A stretch of DNA of 64,000 bases from Tectiglobus sp965247245 (GCA_965247245.1 CBDFGV010000003.1:1550001-1614000); one strand, 5' to 3'. Numbered from the stretch's first letter, positions 34,642-44,006 are shown. The notes: a model not told the origin generated them from the letters alone. Made by a program: numbers and translations.

Positions 34642-36264
34642 TTAGTGATGCTTGGTGTCCTTGATCACCGGCAGCGTTTCGAAGCAGTGGAACGGCGGTG
34701 GTGATGACAAAGTCCACTCCAACGTATCCGCTGATTCACCCCAGGGATTATCCACCGTCTTCTCCTTACGGATGTAGTACGAGTAGATCAGTCCGATGAA
34801 GAAGACCAACGTCGCGAACGCTGTGATGTAGGAACCGTAAGACGACACCTTATTCCAATAGTGGAACGCCTCCGGGTAATCTGCGTAGTGGCGCGGCATG
34901 CCGGCTAGTCCGAGGAAGTGCTGTGGGAAGAACAGAATGTTCGCACCAATGAACGTCAGCCAGAAGTGGAGCTTTCCGAAGAACTCGGAATACTCGTATC
35001 CAGTCATCTTCGGGAACCAGTAGTACCAACCCGCGAAGATCGCAAACACAGCACCGAGCGACAGCACGTAGTGGAAGTGCGCAACCACGTAGTAGGTGTT
35101 GTGGAAGGATCGGTCGACACCAGCGTTGGCCAACATCACCCCGGTCACACCACCAACGGTAAACAGGAAGATAAACCCGAACGCCCATAGCATCGGCGTG
35201 CGGAAGCTGATCGAACCTCCCCACATGGTCGCGATCCACGAAAAGATCTTAACCCCGGTGGGCACCGCGATAACCATCGTCGCGAAGGTAAAGTACGCCT
35301 GCGTATCCACGTTGATACCGGCTGTGTACATATGGTGCGCCCACACGACGAAGCCGACGACGCCGATCGCAACCATCGCGTAAGCCATTCCGAGATAGCC
35401 GAAGATCGGCTTCTTAGAGAACGTTGCAACGATGTGGCTGATCATACCGAAACCTGGCAGGATCAGAATGTAAACTTCCGGGTGACCGAAGAACCAAAAC
35501 AGGTGCTGATAGAGCAGTGGGTCGCCACCACCAGAAGCTTCAAAGAACGTCGTGCCGAAGTTACGGTCGGTCAGCAGCATCGTGATCGCGCCGGCCAAAA
35601 CAGGCAGCGACAGCAGCAGCAGGAATGCCGTAATCAAGACGGACCAGACAAACAGCGGCATCTTATGCAGCGTCATGCCGGGCGCACGCATGTTGAAGAT
35701 CGTCGTGATGAAGTTCACGGCACCTAGGATAGACGACGCACCAGCAACGTGCAGTGCCAGGATACCGAAGTCCACAGCGGGTCCCGGATGCCCTGCAAGC
35801 GTCGAGAGCGGCGCAAGGACAATCCAGCCCGTTCCAACACCATTTGCGCCTGGCGGACCTTCAACAAACATCGAGGTCAGGAGCAAGATGAACGCAACCG
35901 GCAGCAACCAGAATGAGATGTTGTTCATCCGCGGGAAGGCCATGTCCGGCGCACCGATCATCAACGGTACGAACCAGTTACCAAAGCCGCCAATCATCGC
36001 CGGCATAACCATGAAGAAGACCATGATCAGGCCGTGACCGGTCACGAACACATTGTACATGTGCGGGTTAGAGAAGTACTGCAGGCCCGGGTTTTCGAGC
36101 TCAAGGCGCATGCCGACTGATAATGCACCACCGATGATCCCTGCAAACATCGCAAAGATCAGATACAGCGTACCAATGTCTTTATGGTTGGTCGAAAACA
36201 ACCACCGCGCCACAAAACCTGGTTTGTCGTCGTGTCCGTAGCCCGATTCAGCTGCACTGCCAGC
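34642..36264 (-). CDS. ctaD: Cytochrome c oxidase subunit I
   Basis: A 540-residue twelve-helix catalytic subunit of aa3 oxidase. Heme and CuB ligands are visible in GHGLIMVFFMVMPAMIGGFGNW, the YQHLFWFFGHPEVYILILPGFGM helix (with the His-Tyr cross-link segment and proton-channel Glu), GYLGMAYAMVAIGVVGFVVWAHHMYTAG, and TYYVVAHFHYVLSLGAVF. The start at 36264 (MAGSAAESGYGH) has AAGGGG nine bases upstream; an upstream in-frame codon at 36294 is less likely. Confidence 0.97.
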   Translation of the reverse strand, partial: AGSAAESGYGHDDKPGFVARWLFSTNHKDIGTLYLIFAMFAGIIGGALSVGMRLELENPGLQYFSNPHMYNVFVTGHGLIMVFFMVMPAMIGGFGNWFVPLMIGAPDMAFPRMNNISFWLLPVAFILLLTSMFVEGPPGANGVGTGWIVLAPLSTLAGHPGPAVDFGILALHVAGASSILGAVNFITTIFNMRAPGMTLHKMPLFVWSVLITAFLLLLSLPVLAGAITMLLTDRNFGTTFFEASGGGDPLLYQHLFWFFGHPEVYILILPGFGMISHIVATFSKKPIFGYLGMAYAMVAIGVVGFVVWAHHMYTAGINVDTQAYFTFATMVIAVPTGVKIFSWIATMWGGSISFRTPMLWAFGFIFLFTVGGVTGVMLANAGVDRSFHNTYYVVAHFHYVLSLGAVFAIFAGWYYWFPKMTGYEYSEFFGKLHFWLTFIGANILFFPQHFLGLAGMPRHYADYPEAFHYWNKVSSYGSYITAFATLVFFIGLIYSYYIRKEKTVDNPWGESADTLEWTLSSPPPFHCFETLPVIKDTKHH

Positions 36265-36328
36265 CATCTTGCAGACCCCTTCCTCGCATTGCAATTCAGC
36301 CCGCCAGTGCGGGCTGCAGTTTCATATC

Positions 36329-37339
36329 TTAGTTCTGGACGGCTGCACCCGCCTGGGCAACTTTCTTACCGTCCGACTTCCCATCTGTTTTCGCCGACTT
36401 GGTCGCGTCCAGAAGAATAGTCTTGGCCTTCTTCCAGTCGCCTGCCTTGGCGGCCTCAACCCACTTGTCGAAGTCATCCTGAGCAACAACCCGGATCGCG
36501 ATCGGCATCGAGGAATGGTCCTTGCCGCAAATCACCGAGCACTGCCCGTAGAAGACGCCAATACGTGTCGCCTTAAACCACGTTGCTGTCAGTCGTCCTG
36601 GCACGGCCTGGGTTTTTGATCCGAATGACGGGATCGTCCACGAATGGATGACGTCCGCCGAAGTCACCAGCATATGAACCACTGCGTTCAGTGGGACGGC
36701 AATCTCATTGTCAACGGAAAGCTGTCGGACAAGGCCCTTCTTTTCATAGAGTGGGCGCGCATCGTTATAGACGGCGCGGAGCAGCTCTATACCTTCCAGC
36801 GAGCCGTACTTCTTGTCGAATGCGTCCTCACCCATCTCTTCCTTGAGCAGATCCTGGTCCCGGATCATGGTCGACGTAACGGTGAAATCGCCCTGGTCGG
36901 GATAGGAATGGTCCCAATACCAAGCATTGCCTGTCGCTTTGATCGTCAGGTCCGGCTTGGGATACGTGTACTGCAGGAACAGCAGCTTGAATGAGAACAC
37001 GCCGATGTAAACGAGAATGAGTATCGGCACGACCGTCCAGGCGACTTCGAGAACCGTGTTGTGCGAGAACTTGGACGGCTCGGGGTTGGATCTCGAGTTG
37101 TATCTGAAGATGACCCAGAGCATCAGGAGCAGGACGAAAACAGCGATCGCGATAATGATCACGTTGACCTGATCATGAAACGCCGAAATCTCTTCCATCA
37201 CTGGCGAGGCAGCGCTTTGGAAGCCCATTTGCCCGGGCGCCGGCTGACCCATCTGGGCTGCTGCAGTCGTCGCCATTGTCACTAGGGCCAGCACACCAGC
37301 CATCAGACCAGCGACGTGGTCACAGACACGTCTCATCAT
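36329..37339 (-). CDS. ctaC: Cytochrome c oxidase subunit II
   Basis: A 336-residue protein: signal sequence (to TTAAAQ), two transmembrane helices (VNVIIIAIAVFVLLLMLWVIF and VAWTVVPILILVYIGVFSF) and a periplasmic cupredoxin domain with the aromatic GNAWYWDHSYPD stretch and the CuA site H...C-S-V-I-C-G-K-D-H-S-S-M. A Lys/Ala-rich C-terminal tail of about 35 residues extends beyond the domain. I start at the first of two adjacent ATGs (37339), preceded by GGGGGC; the frame stays open another 113 codons upstream but encodes nothing family-like. Confidence 0.95.
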   Translation of the reverse strand: MMRRVCDHVAGLMAGVLALVTMATTAAAQMGQPAPGQMGFQSAASPVMEEISAFHDQVNVIIIAIAVFVLLLMLWVIFRYNSRSNPEPSKFSHNTVLEVAWTVVPILILVYIGVFSFKLLFLQYTYPKPDLTIKATGNAWYWDHSYPDQGDFTVTSTMIRDQDLLKEEMGEDAFDKKYGSLEGIELLRAVYNDARPLYEKKGLVRQLSVDNEIAVPLNAVVHMLVTSADVIHSWTIPSFGSKTQAVPGRLTATWFKATRIGVFYGQCSVICGKDHSSMPIAIRVVAQDDFDKWVEAAKAGDWKKAKTILLDATKSAKTDGKSDGKKVAQAGAAVQN

Positions 37340-37676
37340 AGAATCCGCCCCCAGGGTGATCCTGGATCCCCTCATTTTTAGAATTACTCCAAGGTGTATC
37401 GCTGACACTAAGGCACTTATCAATGTGCACAATGGTCCCAAACGTCTCAGGGAACCGAAAAATACATACCGGTTGGAGCTTAGGTCGAAGTGACGAGATG
37501 TCCCTGTGGGCTCGAATAACGATTGTCTGACGGTTGGATCTTGGTCCCAATTCAGCCCAATTGCTTGCACATCGCTAGTGACTGACCGCATATGCTTCGC
37601 CAGGATGGTCTGATGATCATACTTTCGCAGCATAAGCGGATGATTTCGACCATCGCCAAAGGGAGAAAACCACGGC
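37340..37676. promoter_or_regulatory. Divergent control region between ctaC and the IalB-family gene
   Basis: 337 bases without a convincing gene. It must hold the promoter of the cta operon (minus) and of the IalB-family gene (plus). An 8-base palindrome TGTGCACA lies near 37425; I could not identify a convincing -35/-10 pair or a named operator. Confidence 0.5.
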
Positions 37677-38222
37677 ATGTCGCAAGTGAGCCTCTGCGCC
37701 GCTCCATCACTCAGGTACGCGCTTGTCGCATTAGTTTCTCTGCTTTGGGGGCTCTGTTCGCTAGCTGCGACGGCGTGGTCTCAAAAGCCGATCGATGGTG
37801 AAGTTCTCTCTGAGTACGGCCATTGGCAGGTGGTATGCCGCGCTCCGCCACCCGGTTCCAAGAAGCGGGTCTGCGCGCTTGTGCAGAGCGTCACCGCGGA
37901 GGACCGAAACAATGTCGGACTTACGGTCTATTTCCAGAAATTCTCGAACGGGACACGGGTGCTGCGCGTATTTGCGCCCCTGGGTGTCCTGCTGCCCGCC
38001 GGCCTCGGTCTGAAGATCGACGGCAAGGATGTCGGCCATGCGCCATTTCTGCGCTGCCACACGTTTGCCTGCTATGCACAAGTTGTTGTCGAAGAAAAAT
38101 TGGTGAAGCAGTTCTCGACGGGCAAGAAAGCGCACTTCATCATCTTCCAGAGCCAGGAAGAGGGGATCGCCATTCCCATTTCACTGGATGGTTTTCAGAA
38201 AGGCTTATCCAGCCTCAAGTAG
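37677..38222 (+). CDS. Invasion-associated locus B (IalB) family protein
   Basis: A 181-residue exported protein with a signal peptide (YALVALVSLLWGLCSLAATAWS). The mature domain shows family features: YGHWQVVCRAPPPGSKKRVCALVQSV with two cysteines, a central GVLLPAGLGLKIDG, and FLRCHTFACYAQVVVEEKLVKQF with another pair. IalB was named for Bartonella erythrocyte invasion, but free-living relatives carry it next to the oxidase genes and it is not evidence of virulence. Divergent from ctaC. Confidence 0.88.
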   Translation: MSQVSLCAAPSLRYALVALVSLLWGLCSLAATAWSQKPIDGEVLSEYGHWQVVCRAPPPGSKKRVCALVQSVTAEDRNNVGLTVYFQKFSNGTRVLRVFAPLGVLLPAGLGLKIDGKDVGHAPFLRCHTFACYAQVVVEEKLVKQFSTGKKAHFIIFQSQEEGIAIPISLDGFQKGLSSLK

Positions 38223-38344
38223 GCCCAGCAAAGGTTCAGACAGGAAGAGTTGCTGCCGGTCAGTAGTGGGCGCAATACGGTTAGCGGCATCCCGCCAGCC
38301 CGTCGCCTCCCATGGCCTGCCCCGGCAATCATATAAGGACAGCG

Positions 38345-38803
38345 TTAAGCCGCGACCTGCTTCTCACCGTTCGCAGACCCAGACTGATCACGTCTAGCCG
38401 ACTCGTTCTGCTTCGCAGTAGATGACCGCTGGTCATTCTGCACGGCCATGACATCACGTTTCGGCGCAGAATCCGGGGCCGAATTCAGCGACTCATCATT
38501 GATCGTATCTTCCAGACCCGTAATCGAGTCAGCGAACGGGAAGAACTGCGTCCAGCTGGATGCCATGGCTTGCGCCGCCGTCGCATAGTCCTGTGCGCAC
38601 TGATTCCAAAAAGCCTGCTGCTGCGATACCAGATCATGCGGTGATCGGCACTTCGCAACCGTGTTCGGCAGTGCCATGTAAGCTTTGGCCCTGCGACTGG
38701 ATAAGCGCAGGTACTCGGCCTGACTGACCGTTACGGCTTTCGCCCATTTGTCCAACCCACCCGCTTGGGCGGCACTCAAATTGTCAAAATGTCCAAACTG
38801 CAT
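38345..38803 (-). CDS. Phasin-family-like protein
   Basis: A 152-residue mostly helical protein. The central part DLVSQQQAFWNQCAQDYATAAQAMASSWTQFF resembles phasin_2-type granule-coating proteins, and the N-terminal helix includes DKWAKAVTVSQAEYLRLSSRRAKAYMALPNTVAKC. The C-terminal 45 residues are polar and probably disordered. Phasins coat polyhydroxyalkanoate granules; no PHA genes are adjacent. The start at 38803 has GGGAG seven bases upstream. It carries its own promoter (see 38877-38904). Confidence 0.65.
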   Translation of the reverse strand: MQFGHFDNLSAAQAGGLDKWAKAVTVSQAEYLRLSSRRAKAYMALPNTVAKCRSPHDLVSQQQAFWNQCAQDYATAAQAMASSWTQFFPFADSITGLEDTINDESLNSAPDSAPKRDVMAVQNDQRSSTAKQNESARRDQSGSANGEKQVAA

Positions 38804-38876
38804 GACCGAACTCCCGGCTGCAAAGCGCCTCGGCGCTTCTCCGAAACAACAAATAAACCTGTGGACTGACACTTGA

Positions 38877-38904
38877 CATATAGATGCCTGTCACAATTCC
38901 GCAA
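38877..38904 (-). promoter_or_regulatory. Sigma70-like promoter of the phasin-like gene
   Basis: Minus strand: TTGCGG (38904-38899), a 16-base spacer, TATATG (38882-38877). Initiation would lie near 38870, giving a leader of about 67 bases before the ATG at 38803. Confidence 0.45.
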
Positions 38905-38947
38905 CGGCAAAGTTGAGTCTCTCCATAACGAAATGGCGAGAAGCCGA

Positions 38948-40531
38948 CTATTCCACAATGAGCTGGATCAAAGTTTCCAAATTGTCGGCCTCATCAGCTG
39001 GCTTGTCCCAGCGAATCCGATGAATCCTCGGGAACCGCATCGCCACGCCCGATTTATGGCGCTTTGACCGGTGGACGGAGTCAAATGCCACTTCGAGAAC
39101 GATCCCGACTTCGACGGAACGAACTGGTCCATATCGATCGACGGTGTGGTTGCGCACCCACTTGTCGAGTTGCAGCAGCTCCTCATCAGTAAAGCCTGAG
39201 TAGGCTTTGCCAACCGGAACCAATTCCCTTTCACCATCGTCGTTCTCGCGCCAAGCGCCGAACGTATAGTCGGAATAGTAGGAAGAGCGCCGGCCCGAGC
39301 CACGCTGAGCGTACATCATCACGCAATCAAGAGTGAGCGGCGCGCGTTTCCACTTGAACCAATGCCCTTTTGGGCGACCTGCAAGATAAGGGCTTGTGCG
39401 CTTCTTCAGCATCAAGCCCTCGATAGCCGCCCCGCGCGTCTGCTCCCAAATGTCTCGCAACTGTGCTGTATCCGAGATTTCCAGCTCATCCGAGAGATCC
39501 GTACGTATCGGCTGCACGGCCTGATGCCATTCCCTTAGATGTGTCCGTCGCTGGTCGTAGGGCAGTTCTCGCAAGTCAACGCCATCAACTTCGAGAGCGT
39601 CGTAGAACCGGACATGCACCGGATAATCTCGCATCATCTTCGCGCCGACCGTCTTGCGGTTGAGGCGTTGTTGAAGATCCGAGAACGGTGCCACGTGGCC
39701 ATCACGAACAACCAACAACTCACCATCAACGATGGCATTGAAATCGAACGCAGACGTCAGCTCCGGGAAGCTGTGCGAAATGTCATCTCCGGTTCGCGAG
39801 AAGATGCGGACGACGCCACCACGCATGACGACCTGCACCCGGATGCCGTCCCACTTCCACTCAATGGCAAAATCATTGAGGTTCAAGGCTTCAAAGTCCT
39901 GGTCCTCAAGTGGATTGGCCAACATCAATGGCCGAAACACCGGCAAGTCGGAGATTTCGGGCCGCTCCTGATGCCCTTCAAGCCAGCTGAAGAGCTCACT
40001 GTAAGGTGGTGACAATGCATGCCAGATCTCTTCAATATCTGACACATCCTTATCCCAGGCCTGGGCCACCGCCGTCTTGGCGAGCCTTGCTGAAACGCCA
40101 ACACGTAGCGCGCCGGTCAGCAATTTAAGCAATGCCCAACGGCCATTGGCGTCGAGTTGATCGAGCCAGCCCTCGATCAACTTCGGGAAATCACTACGGT
40201 GGGTCAGCTCCAGCGCCGCTACGATCTCAGACAGTCGCGGGGAAGCAGCACCTTCGGGAGCATCGGGCCACAGCAGTGCAACGGTTTCAGCAGTGTCCCC
40301 GACATAATCGCGCGACAGACGAAAGAGCTGCTCGTCGACACGCGGTGCCATAAGTTCTTGCAAGGTTTTGCGGACAGGAAATGTGAACGGCAGGCCATCG
40401 GTCAGTGCTGCCAGTGCCCAACCACGATCCGGATCTGGCGTGGTCAGGAAGTAACGCGCCATTAGCCCGAGCTTGGCATTTCGCCCGGGCGTGTAGACCA
40501 GTCGGTTCAGAAGTTCAGCGAAGGCATCCAT
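38948..40531 (-). CDS. ATP-dependent DNA ligase (cisplatin-damage-response type)
   Basis: A 527-residue ligase: N-terminal helical DNA-binding domain (about 1-200), adenylation domain with nucleophile K226 in IEWKWDGIRVQ, motif III VRFYDALEVDG, motif IV IEGLMLKKRTSPY, motif V GHWFKWKRAPLTLDCVMMYAQRG, and an OB domain ending the protein. Alphaproteobacteria keep this ligase beside NAD-dependent LigA and usually encode it next to an MBL-fold exonuclease, which here sits 4 kb away. Probable role: DNA damage repair. Confidence 0.93.
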   Translation of the reverse strand: MDAFAELLNRLVYTPGRNAKLGLMARYFLTTPDPDRGWALAALTDGLPFTFPVRKTLQELMAPRVDEQLFRLSRDYVGDTAETVALLWPDAPEGAASPRLSEIVAALELTHRSDFPKLIEGWLDQLDANGRWALLKLLTGALRVGVSARLAKTAVAQAWDKDVSDIEEIWHALSPPYSELFSWLEGHQERPEISDLPVFRPLMLANPLEDQDFEALNLNDFAIEWKWDGIRVQVVMRGGVVRIFSRTGDDISHSFPELTSAFDFNAIVDGELLVVRDGHVAPFSDLQQRLNRKTVGAKMMRDYPVHVRFYDALEVDGVDLRELPYDQRRTHLREWHQAVQPIRTDLSDELEISDTAQLRDIWEQTRGAAIEGLMLKKRTSPYLAGRPKGHWFKWKRAPLTLDCVMMYAQRGSGRRSSYYSDYTFGAWRENDDGERELVPVGKAYSGFTDEELLQLDKWVRNHTVDRYGPVRSVEVGIVLEVAFDSVHRSKRHKSGVAMRFPRIHRIRWDKPADEADNLETLIQLIVE

Positions 40532-40564
40532 GATGCCAACGCTATCAGCTTTCGGGTCGGAATG

Positions 40565-40861
40565 TTACTTGGTCGGACAGAAGGTTGCCTGACCACGGCA
40601 CTCAACGCCCCATCCACCCTTTTTGCAGCGATACTTCTGCTTGGTGATTTTGTAGCCAGGTGTCGAGCCGTTCGCGACAAATGCCGGCCAGATACCCCAG
40701 CTCACGCTCTGAACCATTGTCTCAAGGGCATACCATTTGGCATCTTTCTCTGAGCCCGCACTTGCAATGGCACCCTTTGTAAGGCACTTGGCCATAACAG
40801 GCTGAGCTGCAAAGACCATCATTCCGGCAAGCGCAATTCCTGCGATTTTCAAGGATTTCAT
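40565..40861 (-). CDS. Small secreted four-cysteine protein of unknown function
   Basis: A 98-residue protein with a clear signal peptide (MKSLKIAGIALAGMMVFAAQPVMA). The mature part (74 residues) has four cysteines, C26, C79, C88 and C95, and is Trp/Gly/Lys-rich at its C-terminus (KITKQKYRCKKGGWGVECRGQATFC). Two disulfide bonds in the periplasm are likely. I do not recognise the family. It is not related to the Cys-rich-repeat protein at 5.8 kb. Confidence 0.75.
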   Translation of the reverse strand: MKSLKIAGIALAGMMVFAAQPVMAKCLTKGAIASAGSEKDAKWYALETMVQSVSWGIWPAFVANGSTPGYKITKQKYRCKKGGWGVECRGQATFCPTK

Positions 40862-41154
40862 ATCAGCACCCCCTAGTTGCTGTTTGGCGGCACACTTGGT
40901 TCAGTCCCAATCAAAAAACCGCACGCGGTGCCATGTTGAACATCGATAACTCGCTACCCAAACGCATTATCGCGCGATATCCAACGCCAAAATCATGTCA
41001 GGATGGTGATAGCGTGCCTCAATGCATGGCAATCGCATCAACGCTGTCACCTACAATTAGAGGCACCTGTTGACCGCATCCACGTTACACAGCAAACGAA
41101 CCATCATCCCAGCGACCAGATCTCCGAAGACATCCAGCAGATTAGGAAAATCAG
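40862..41154. other. Intergenic region with a U-tract hairpin on the minus strand
   Basis: 293 bases between divergent genes. The minus strand has ACCGC-GT-GCGGT (40929-40918) followed by six T, a small terminator-like hairpin oriented toward the four-cysteine gene with no upstream minus-strand gene to terminate. It could end a short antisense or small RNA initiated within the region. Confidence 0.35.
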
Positions 41155-41463
41155 ATGATCACGTGCTTTGTTCAATACGAGCTTAACCCGGCGACAATCG
41201 CGGAGTTCGAGGAATACGCAAAAATGTGGATCCCTCTTGTCGAAAAGTTCGGGGGCACCCATCACGGCTATTATCTGCCGCACGAAAGTCCGAGCGATCT
41301 TGCCGTCTGCCTGTTCTCGTTCGCATCACTTGCCGACTACGAAGTCTATCGCGAGAGAGCTGCCGAGGATCCGGATTGCCAGAAGGCGGTTGCGTTTGCG
41401 GATAGTATCGGCTGCTTCAAGCGCTATGATCGATACTTCCTGCGCCCTGTCGCCAGGGACTGA
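41155..41463 (+). CDS. NIPSNAP family protein
   Basis: A 102-residue dimeric alpha/beta-barrel protein: MITCFVQYELNPATIAEFEEYAKMWIPLVEKFGGTHHGYYLPHE and AVCLFSFASLADYEVYRERAAEDPDC are typical. It is a different subgroup from the copy at 13.3 kb. No catalytic role is known. It converges on the ilvE-like gene, with a long inverted repeat between them. Confidence 0.85.
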   Translation: MITCFVQYELNPATIAEFEEYAKMWIPLVEKFGGTHHGYYLPHESPSDLAVCLFSFASLADYEVYRERAAEDPDCQKAVAFADSIGCFKRYDRYFLRPVARD

Positions 41464-41501
41464 CAAACGGCTAAGCCTCCTTGGCAACTCAGGCTACTTG
41501 C

Positions 41502-41555
41502 AGGTCCCGCGTTGGCAATGTTGCTGACTAGGCTCTCACTAGGTCAGCGGGACCT
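41502..41555. other. Structured inverted repeat between converging genes
   Basis: Outer nine-base arms AGGTCCCGC (41502-41510) and GCGGGACCT (41547-41555) enclose an inner hairpin GCTGACTAG (41523-41531) / CTAG-g-TCAGC (41539-41548). The right arm lies within the last codons of the ilvE-like gene. No U-tract follows; it may be a bidirectional 3'-end structure. Confidence 0.5.
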
Positions 41556-42447
41556 CTCGTCTCCACTCGCTGTGCGCGGCTTCGGCACCGATCGTCAAAG
41601 CATCAAACCGCTCGCGTAGAGCTTGCATAACAGGCCCCGAAGTACCCGCCGGCAAAGCCAGCCGGTCAATCGACTTGACCGGCGCAATCTCCCAGGCCGT
41701 ACCGCAAAAGAAAGCCTCGTCGGCAAGGCCCAATTCAGAACGATCAATCGGCCGCTCCTCGACCGGCGTTCCGTTCTCCTGCAGCAGCTTGATTACAGTA
41801 TCACGTGTAATACTCTCTAGGATGTCCGACTGTTTATCCGGTGTAATCGCAACGCCATCGCGCACCATGAAGAAACACATGGCTGGGCCTTCCGAGACCT
41901 TGCCCGCCTGCGTCAGCAGCAATGCGGTGTCATAGCCATCAGCCCGCGCCTGGATCGAAGCAAGCCGCCCGTTGAGGTAATTCCCATTCGCCTTTACGCG
42001 CTGCGGTAGGGCCGAGTCCGATGACCGCCGCCAGCTGGACACCTGCACGCTGACACCATCAGTGCGGTAATCACCGCGCGCCATGGCCGTAATCGCCAAC
42101 GACACTGGCGCACAGATGAAAGGCTGCCCCGGCCCCGACAGAAAGGCCGTGGTCGTAATGTGCACGTTCTCGCGGAACGCGTTCGCTTGAAGAAGCTTTA
42201 TGACCGCCGCCGCAACATCTTCTTTGGCAATTGGCTCTTCATAGCGCATCATATGCTGGCTATAGACCAACCGGTCGAGATGCTCGTCGAGCTGCCATAG
42301 GTAAAGCTTCTGGGTATCTGCATTCCAGTATGCACGGATGCCTTCGAAAACCGCGGCGCCATACTTGAATGCAAGCGACGAGATATGACAGGTCGCATCA
42401 TCCCAGGGGACGAGACCATCCAGCCAGGCGTATTGTGGTGTGCTCAT
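41539..42447 (-). CDS. Branched-chain amino acid aminotransferase (class IV), IlvE-like
   Basis: A 302-residue fold-type IV PLP enzyme. Landmarks: FKYGAAVFEGIRAYW, the PLP lysine K152 in RVKANGNYLNGR, GYDTALLLTQAGKVSEG and the DILESITRDTVIKLL segment. These match IlvE, which interconverts Leu/Ile/Val and their keto acids, although D-amino-acid or other class IV enzymes share the motifs; an additional ilvE is likely elsewhere. GAGGG precedes the ATG. Downstream of the TTC38-like gene, with a divergent Lrp-family regulator beyond. Confidence 0.85.
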   Translation of the reverse strand: MSTPQYAWLDGLVPWDDATCHISSLAFKYGAAVFEGIRAYWNADTQKLYLWQLDEHLDRLVYSQHMMRYEEPIAKEDVAAAVIKLLQANAFRENVHITTTAFLSGPGQPFICAPVSLAITAMARGDYRTDGVSVQVSSWRRSSDSALPQRVKANGNYLNGRLASIQARADGYDTALLLTQAGKVSEGPAMCFFMVRDGVAITPDKQSDILESITRDTVIKLLQENGTPVEERPIDRSELGLADEAFFCGTAWEIAPVKSIDRLALPAGTSGPVMQALRERFDALTIGAEAAHSEWRREVPLT

Positions 42448-42475
42448 GATCCTGCGCCCTCTTCAGCCAGTGCGT

Positions 42476-43876
42476 TTATGCAGCCAGTAGTGAGGCTGCT
42501 TTCGCATCAGCTTGATCGGCTTTTGATGTGTTGCCAAGCCCCTTGAACGCTCTCGCAACGGCACGCCAGCCCTGCACGGAGGTTGGCTTGAGCGCCGAGC
42601 GTTCATTGGCAAGACCGAGAGCGAGGTCATAGCGCTTCGCTCTGAGTGCAGCCTCGAGCAGCGTCCATCCAATGATATCTCGCTGCGCGAAGCTGCCGCC
42701 AAGTCGGTGCGTGCGATACCGCACCGGCAGCAGACGCTCGACACAATCATTGTAACGCTCAGCCTGGAAGTCCTGTACGGCAAGACAGAACGGAACGCCG
42801 ATTTCACGGCTCATGGCGACGTTAGCGTCCGATGCGCTCTCCAGGTATCGCTCGTTCGCGTTCAACAGTTCCGCTTGCGCATCCTCGCGACCAGCGGCCA
42901 CAAACGCCATCATCGCATGCACATCGTTGAAGGCGTACAGCGTATCTTGAGCGGCCGGCGTCCATTTATCAGCGAGGAATGTCCAGCGATCACCAACGTC
43001 GACCCCGAGCATCTTCATGCGCCACAGCAGTGCAACGGCATCGAGCTCTTCATATTTATCGCCCTGCTTGTCCGCGGAGCATAAGTGCTGGTCATAGATC
43101 TCCAGAACGCGCGCATGCTCCTCGATGTCGAGATGGAACAGCGATGTGTGCCACCAAAGATGATTGGCAAAATTCGACGTTCCCCAACGGTCGACGTAAT
43201 CCCCCATCAGACGAATGCCGCCGGCCTGCCGCCCGCACATTTCCATCACGTGGCTCACGGCATGCACGGCATACGGATGATCAGGACGAATTGAAAGCGC
43301 TTGGCGGCCCAACTCCTCGGCGTAACGAAAGTCCCGATTTTCCTCCAAACCAAACGAATAAAAGCCCAACACAAACTCGTAGCCCGGTACGCTTTCATCC
43401 CAGAGATTAAAGACGCGGGCGACAACATCGCGTTGGCCGGCGACGTCCCCCAACAACACGTCGGTGTAATGCACCAGTGCTAGAGCAAATAGATCCTTGG
43501 GATGGGCGGTGAGAACAGCTTCCCATTGCTGAACTGCGCCAAAGAAATCGCCATCTGTCCACGCCTTCACAGCCGCGAAATGACCACGCTCGCGATCATT
43601 GGCATTGCCGAGCAACTTCTCAGCCTGATCGCGCGCAGCAACCATCTCGCCGTAGACGCGCGTCTCCATGGCCTGCGTCATCCATCCGGCTTTGAAGAGC
43701 CAACCCATGACAAAATCAGGATGCTCTTCAAGCACCCGATCGATCATCGCAATCGCATCACCACGGAACCCAAGCGCCGCATCGATGGCCTGCTCCAAGC
43801 CCTCGATCGCATCAGCCCGTCCGCCTGAGACAGGCACGCCGCGGCAATCGTAGGCAATGTGAGTAACTTGGTTCAT
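42476..43876 (-). CDS. TTC38-like tetratricopeptide-repeat protein
   Basis: A 466-residue soluble alpha-helical repeat protein. Characteristic segments are HPDFVMGWLFKAGWM, HPYAVHAVSHVMEMCGRQAGGIRLM, and SNFANHLWWHTSLFHLDIEEHARVLEIYDQHL, which match the tetratricopeptide-repeat-38 family shared by animals and bacteria and without a known activity. The start at 43876 (MNQVTHIAYD) has GAGG six bases upstream. It is 28 bases upstream of the ilvE-like gene on the same strand, and the two probably form an operon. Confidence 0.85.
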   Translation of the reverse strand: MNQVTHIAYDCRGVPVSGGRADAIEGLEQAIDAALGFRGDAIAMIDRVLEEHPDFVMGWLFKAGWMTQAMETRVYGEMVAARDQAEKLLGNANDRERGHFAAVKAWTDGDFFGAVQQWEAVLTAHPKDLFALALVHYTDVLLGDVAGQRDVVARVFNLWDESVPGYEFVLGFYSFGLEENRDFRYAEELGRQALSIRPDHPYAVHAVSHVMEMCGRQAGGIRLMGDYVDRWGTSNFANHLWWHTSLFHLDIEEHARVLEIYDQHLCSADKQGDKYEELDAVALLWRMKMLGVDVGDRWTFLADKWTPAAQDTLYAFNDVHAMMAFVAAGREDAQAELLNANERYLESASDANVAMSREIGVPFCLAVQDFQAERYNDCVERLLPVRYRTHRLGGSFAQRDIIGWTLLEAALRAKRYDLALGLANERSALKPTSVQGWRAVARAFKGLGNTSKADQADAKAASLLAA

Positions 43877-44006
43877 TTCAGGCCTCTTGCAATTCTGACG
43901 TTTGGATTGCGACTGAGCAGATGCGAGAGACCCTACACTAGAGTTCGTGGACAAATCCCATCAAATTTCCTAGATTTTGCCGTTATCAGAGAGGTTTTCC
44001 TCCCAC

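Noticed and set aside
37415..37440. FNR/Anr-type site upstream of ctaC
   Set aside because: The region has TTGTGCACATTGAT, but not the TTGAT-N4-ATCAA dyad; only a chance 8-base palindrome remains.
36329..37678. A 449-residue reading of ctaC
   Set aside because: The extra 113 residues precede the signal sequence and are not oxidase-like; the ATG at 37339 has a ribosome site.
37677..38222. IalB-family protein as a virulence factor
   Set aside because: The family is widespread in free-living Hyphomicrobiales next to oxidase genes, and nothing else in the window suggests pathogenicity.
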